A model generated the notes under the pieces. That model was not told the origin of the DNA, searched no databases, and was given only the letters and a program-made list of their open reading frames with translations. Shown piece after piece: positions 60,693-64,000 of a DNA stretch of 64,000 nucleotides (positions are counted from its first letter, which is position 1; every line of letters starts with the position of its first letter). The stretch spans positions 682,001 through 746,000 of the forward strand of contig JAPZTO010000003.1 of assembly GCA_027532775.1 (NCBI GenBank). The letters run 5' to 3'. Source of the stretch: Beijerinckiaceae bacterium (GTDB lineage: Bacteria > Pseudomonadota > Alphaproteobacteria > Rhizobiales > Beijerinckiaceae). Made by a program: the position numbers and the translations under genes.

Positions 60693-63152
60693 TCACCCTC
60701 CCTTGCATGTCAGGGGCCCGACCCGTCCGGTCGCTCCCTTGCGGTCCTCGCGGGTGAAGCTGGCCTGGCAGGCCTTGTCGCCTTGCTGCACCACGAGCGT
60801 GTTCGAATCCCCGATACCCGGAATGAAGATCATGCCACCATAGCCGATCGTGTAGGTCGTGCCGGTTTCGGCATGGGTGACGATCGCCCCGATAGGGATC
60901 GCTTCGCCCTTCTCGTCCCGGAGCTGGATCCGGGCCGTATCCTGTGCGGCGATCGTCTTCACGCGGACCGTGCTCGAACCGCGGAAGCCCGGGATGACAT
61001 CCTGCTCGGTCAGGGTGACATGGTTGCCGGCCGGCACGGTTTCCGGCGAGATGGCGATCTTCGAGCGCTGGAAGGAGCGCAGGTCCGGTACCACCGCCTT
61101 GCCGAACCAGTTCGTCGTCGCGACAGGGCGGTTCTCGTGCAGGACCTCGACACCTGGCGCGCCGGCATCGACGATTGCGAAGGCATCATTGACGCGGCGG
61201 GTCGGGAAGATGCCGCTGGTATTGGCCACGATCGCGCTGTCGAGTTCGGCAAAGCCGCCGACGAAACGGTCATCCTGCCGGATCCCGGCGCCGATCTGCG
61301 CCCATGGGTTGCGGTAGACGGCGCTGGCCCCGCGCTGCATGGTCGTGCCCTCGTTGGTATAGGCCCGCCAGCCATAATCATGCGCCTTAGGCCCGAGCGG
61401 GCGAATCGCTTCGAAGCTCGCGCTGCGCGTGTCGCGGCTCCCGGCGATCGAACTGGTGAGGATGATGTCGTCCCCGAGCGAGAAGGACAGGCCGGCGCTG
61501 ATCCCCGCCTGCCGGTTATCGGCGAGATCGGAATAGGCCGCGACGAACATGTTGTATTTCTTGTTGAACGTTTGCGAATAGGTCAGGCTCAGGAGATGTG
61601 ATTTCTCCCCGTCGGCGCGCTCGAGATTGACGAAGCTCGCCGCCATCGAGGCATTCCATTTCGGCAGCGGCACACCCATGGTGAAGCGGTCGACCGCCTT
61701 CGGCATCCGGGCTGATCGGTTGAGCACGAAGAATCCGGAATCGACGAGATCGCCCGTCGTGTCCGCCTTGACCTGGCGCGCGGTGACAGAGGCGACATCC
61801 TCGTAGCGGCCGATGGTGCGCTGGGTGCTGACGCCGACAAAGATACCACGGATCGTGTTCTGCCAACTGGCATGGACAAGCCCGCCCAGCGCGTCGCGGT
61901 GCCAGCTTGCCGCGCCCGCAACGTTGAACAGGCCGAATTTCTCGGCACCGAACGTCACGCCCGCGCCGCCATTGGCAAGGCCCGGCGTCGCCTCTGCATG
62001 ACTCTCGATGGTCAGGTTGTCGGTCAGCCCGTAGCGGAGCGTGCCCATCCCGATCCATTTGCGGCCGTAATCGAAGGATTCGATCGCATAATTGTAGCGT
62101 GGCACGCCACCATCGAGCGAGTAGTCGAACTGGCCGGCATCAAGCAGCTTCGCCGACGTGAAGAAGGGCACGGTCGTCACCGTCTCGCGGCCGGTCACAT
62201 CGCGCACGACGACCCGCGCCGTGCCGGATTCGCCCGGAACCGGGATGTTGTTGAGCCGGAACGGGCCAGCCCCGACATCCCGGCTGGCGACGCGGATATT
62301 GTCGACATAGACCTCCACCGTCGATGGCACGGCCGCGCTGCCGCCGACGCTCGGCAGCGGGGCGGTGACGAGATCCGGCCGGAGGGAGAATTGCCGGCTG
62401 ATCTGCCCGCCGCCATAGCGGACGGGGCGCGTCCAGTTCAGCCCGCCGCTGATGGCATCGCCGGCGGTGACCAGTGTCATGGTCTCCGGATGGGCATAGA
62501 CGAACGAGGATTCGAGCCGGAGGATACCCTTCTTGGCGAGGGTGGTTCCGGCAATGGCGGTGTTCTGAAGGACGCCCAAGGGCGAGAAGGCGCGGTGATC
62601 AAGCGTAACCGAGCCGGTGTTGAACATCTTGGTCGATTGCGAATAGCCGCGGGTCGACGTGCCGTAGAGGTTGTAGTTCAGCACCGAGCCGAAATCGCTG
62701 GAGATGCCGATCTTCTCCTGCGTGACATGGCCGACCGCCTCGTTGGCGTCGTAATCCTTCGCGAGCCGCATTTCCGGGGTCAGGCTGACATGGAGCTTCT
62801 GGGCCGGCTCGTCATAGCGCAGGCCGAAGCCGGGGATTGTCTCCAGTTCGATCAGGTCCTGGTCATTGCCCTTGGGGACCGCCACGCCGATCTCGCGGAG
62901 TTCCGAGCGCTTCGACAGGAAACGTCCATCCGGGCGGCGGTGGAATTCGGCGATCAGGTTGGTCGGGTCTCCATTGATGAAGACCTCGAGCATGAGTTTC
63001 TGGCTGCCTTCCGGCGGCTTTGTTGCCCCGAGGATCGCCTGCGGCAGGACGAGGCCCAGCAGAAGCACCAAGACCCGGCAGAGCCGGGCCATCATGCGGG
63101 CGGGCCGCATGTCTTTCTGGTGCTGTCTCAGGCGGGGCGAGGCTCTGGCCAT
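60693..63152 (-). CDS. Fimbrial outer membrane usher protein
   Basis: 819-residue beta-barrel pore of the FimD/PapC family that assembles pilus subunits. The N-terminal domain (LMLEVFINGDPTNLIAEF), the central barrel with plug (SVGGSAAVPSTVEVYVDNIR), and two C-terminal domains are recognisable. The start is uncertain: ATG 63152 has only a weak binding site, while ATGs at 63110, 63095 and 63092 lie nearer the signal-peptide core (VLVLLLGLVLPQAILG). Confidence 0.93.
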   Translation of the reverse strand: MARASPRLRQHQKDMRPARMMARLCRVLVLLLGLVLPQAILGATKPPEGSQKLMLEVFINGDPTNLIAEFHRRPDGRFLSKRSELREIGVAVPKGNDQDLIELETIPGFGLRYDEPAQKLHVSLTPEMRLAKDYDANEAVGHVTQEKIGISSDFGSVLNYNLYGTSTRGYSQSTKMFNTGSVTLDHRAFSPLGVLQNTAIAGTTLAKKGILRLESSFVYAHPETMTLVTAGDAISGGLNWTRPVRYGGGQISRQFSLRPDLVTAPLPSVGGSAAVPSTVEVYVDNIRVASRDVGAGPFRLNNIPVPGESGTARVVVRDVTGRETVTTVPFFTSAKLLDAGQFDYSLDGGVPRYNYAIESFDYGRKWIGMGTLRYGLTDNLTIESHAEATPGLANGGAGVTFGAEKFGLFNVAGAASWHRDALGGLVHASWQNTIRGIFVGVSTQRTIGRYEDVASVTARQVKADTTGDLVDSGFFVLNRSARMPKAVDRFTMGVPLPKWNASMAASFVNLERADGEKSHLLSLTYSQTFNKKYNMFVAAYSDLADNRQAGISAGLSFSLGDDIILTSSIAGSRDTRSASFEAIRPLGPKAHDYGWRAYTNEGTTMQRGASAVYRNPWAQIGAGIRQDDRFVGGFAELDSAIVANTSGIFPTRRVNDAFAIVDAGAPGVEVLHENRPVATTNWFGKAVVPDLRSFQRSKIAISPETVPAGNHVTLTEQDVIPGFRGSSTVRVKTIAAQDTARIQLRDEKGEAIPIGAIVTHAETGTTYTIGYGGMIFIPGIGDSNTLVVQQGDKACQASFTREDRKGATGRVGPLTCKGG

Positions 63153-63185
63153 GGCAACCTGTCCGGTCGCATCCTTCCGTTCCGA

Positions 63186-63911
63186 TCAGCGAAGGCCCGT
63201 GGCCTGCCCCGTGACCGTGCCGCGCTCGGTCGTGGCGGTCACGGTGCCGCCCGAACCCGAGGCCCGGCCCGGCGAGAGCCATTCCATGGTGGAATTGGCC
63301 AGCGCATAACCCAGCAGCCCGTTGCCAAAGCTGATATTCTGCCCTCCGGGCAAACGGACCGAGACATTGGACAAGCGAACACGGCGGTCGCCGCTGTTTG
63401 TCGCCCGAAGCGCCAGCCGCCCGTTGCGCGTGCCGACCGACCAGGTGACCTGCGGGGGCTTGCCTTCCGGGCCGAGCAGGAAAACGGGGATCGAATGACG
63501 GACCACCATCGCGATTGTGCCGGATTGCTGGCGGTTCGGATCGGGCAGTTCATCGACAAGGACGCGATAGGCCTGTTCCTGCGCGACAGGCTGGCGGTTC
63601 ACCCGGACAAGGCGCACCGAATAGGTGGTGCCGGGCTGGAGTGTCGTCATCGGCGGCGAGGCGGTGATATCGTCGGTCTCGTCAAGGCTCTCCTCGCCCT
63701 TCTCCTGCGTCCAGCGATAGACGCGGGTCTGGACCGCTATCGGGGCCTGGCCGGTATTGCGGATCTGGATCGTAGCGCTCGGGCTGTCCGCCCGGAGTTC
63801 GACCAGAACCGGCGAAGCCTGCAGGGCTGCCGCAAGGGCGCCCTGGGGTGCCAGCCCTCCCGTCAGCGCTAGAAAGATCATTGAAATCAATGCGATGATT
63901 GGTTTTTTCAT
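63186..63911 (-). CDS. Periplasmic pilus chaperone (PapD/EcpD-like)
   Basis: 241 residues with a signal peptide (KKPIIALISMIFLALTGG) and two Ig-like domains; the first has the chaperone pattern ATIQIRNTGQAPIAVQTRVYRW and a basic subunit-binding YRVLVDELPDP. It caps subunits and delivers them to the usher. GGAGG precedes ATG 63911, which begins 33 bases before the usher reading frame ends of spacing on the same strand. Any earlier subunit genes of the operon lie to the right of the window. Confidence 0.92.
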   Translation of the reverse strand: MKKPIIALISMIFLALTGGLAPQGALAAALQASPVLVELRADSPSATIQIRNTGQAPIAVQTRVYRWTQEKGEESLDETDDITASPPMTTLQPGTTYSVRLVRVNRQPVAQEQAYRVLVDELPDPNRQQSGTIAMVVRHSIPVFLLGPEGKPPQVTWSVGTRNGRLALRATNSGDRRVRLSNVSVRLPGGQNISFGNGLLGYALANSTMEWLSPGRASGSGGTVTATTERGTVTGQATGLR

Positions 63912-64000
63912 CGAATCCTCCAGCGCTGCCGCGATCTCGGGCAGGGTTTCGGCTTGCATTTTCAGGAGAGCGGATGAAGCGGGCCGGCCATCGGGCCAGC

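Overview
The window is about 65% GC and densely coded. It looks like a chromosomal segment of an alphaproteobacterium of the order Hyphomicrobiales (Rhizobiales). The evidence is the LsrB-type LysR gene beside trxB, an aspartate aminotransferase of the rhizobial AatA type, carB next to greA, carA/yqeY/dnaG/rpoD in a row, DUF2852, a zinc-ligand-free DnaG of alphaproteobacterial type, and UvrB with long extra tails. I see no prophage, insertion sequence, integrase or CRISPR array. The genus cannot be fixed from the sequence.

Layout. 1-7.2 kb: end of an unknown membrane gene, an amidase, small secreted or membrane proteins, uvrB and a nitrate/nitrite-type chemoreceptor. 7.2-16.4 kb: SemiSWEET, a PQQ-type sugar dehydrogenase behind a Bug binding protein, aatA, a peptidase M15-like protein, an EamA exporter, an acyl-CoA ligase with a predicted operator, and an msrP without msrQ. 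16.2-16.4 kb: a 75-bp tandem REP-like repeat. 16.4-21.2 kb: ELM1-like gene, trxB and lsrB in one operon, divergent from an Lrp/AsnC gene; then a secreted protein and greA. 21.3-30.6 kb: carB, an OmpA/LemA/M48/GtrA block, a methyltransferase, carA and yqeY. 30.7-34.8 kb: dnaG-rpoD, closed by a clear terminator.

34.8-45.1 kb: a 63-residue protein, a LysE exporter, DUF1003, glpQ behind a four-unit Pho box, DUF2852, two TetR systems (one facing an MFS transporter, one autoregulated with a small membrane protein), a catalytic-domain-only methionine synthase, a thioesterase, a 2OG-Fe(II) oxygenase, a phosphatase, RlpA and a tRNA with anticodon CAT (probably Ile2). 45.2-49.1 kb: an aliphatic-sulfonate-type ABC operon that also carries OsmC-like and YbaK-like genes, behind a striking inverted repeat. 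49.1-54.3 kb: a predicted sugar-acid catabolic cluster (Bug, GntR, DapA-like, IlvD/Edd, RraA-like) with a perfect 18-bp palindrome between the divergent arms. 54.4-59.7 kb: an ABC exporter, a Tat-exported molybdenum hydroxylase pair and a CDP-alcohol phosphatidyltransferase. 59.7-63.9 kb: a chaperone-usher pilus operon with a two-domain spore-coat-U subunit, running off the right edge.

No stretch above 300 bases lacks a gene. The largest gaps are 44740-45025, 7210-7486, 24620-24857 and 45102-45330. The first holds only AT-rich promoter-like sequence around 44870-44920; the other three carry the regulatory sites listed. The most unusual content is regulatory: several intergenic regions carry near-perfect inverted repeats placed where an operator should be. 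I found no wholly new multi-gene system; the sulfonate operon with its extra genes and the sugar-acid cluster are the best candidates for unassigned chemistry.
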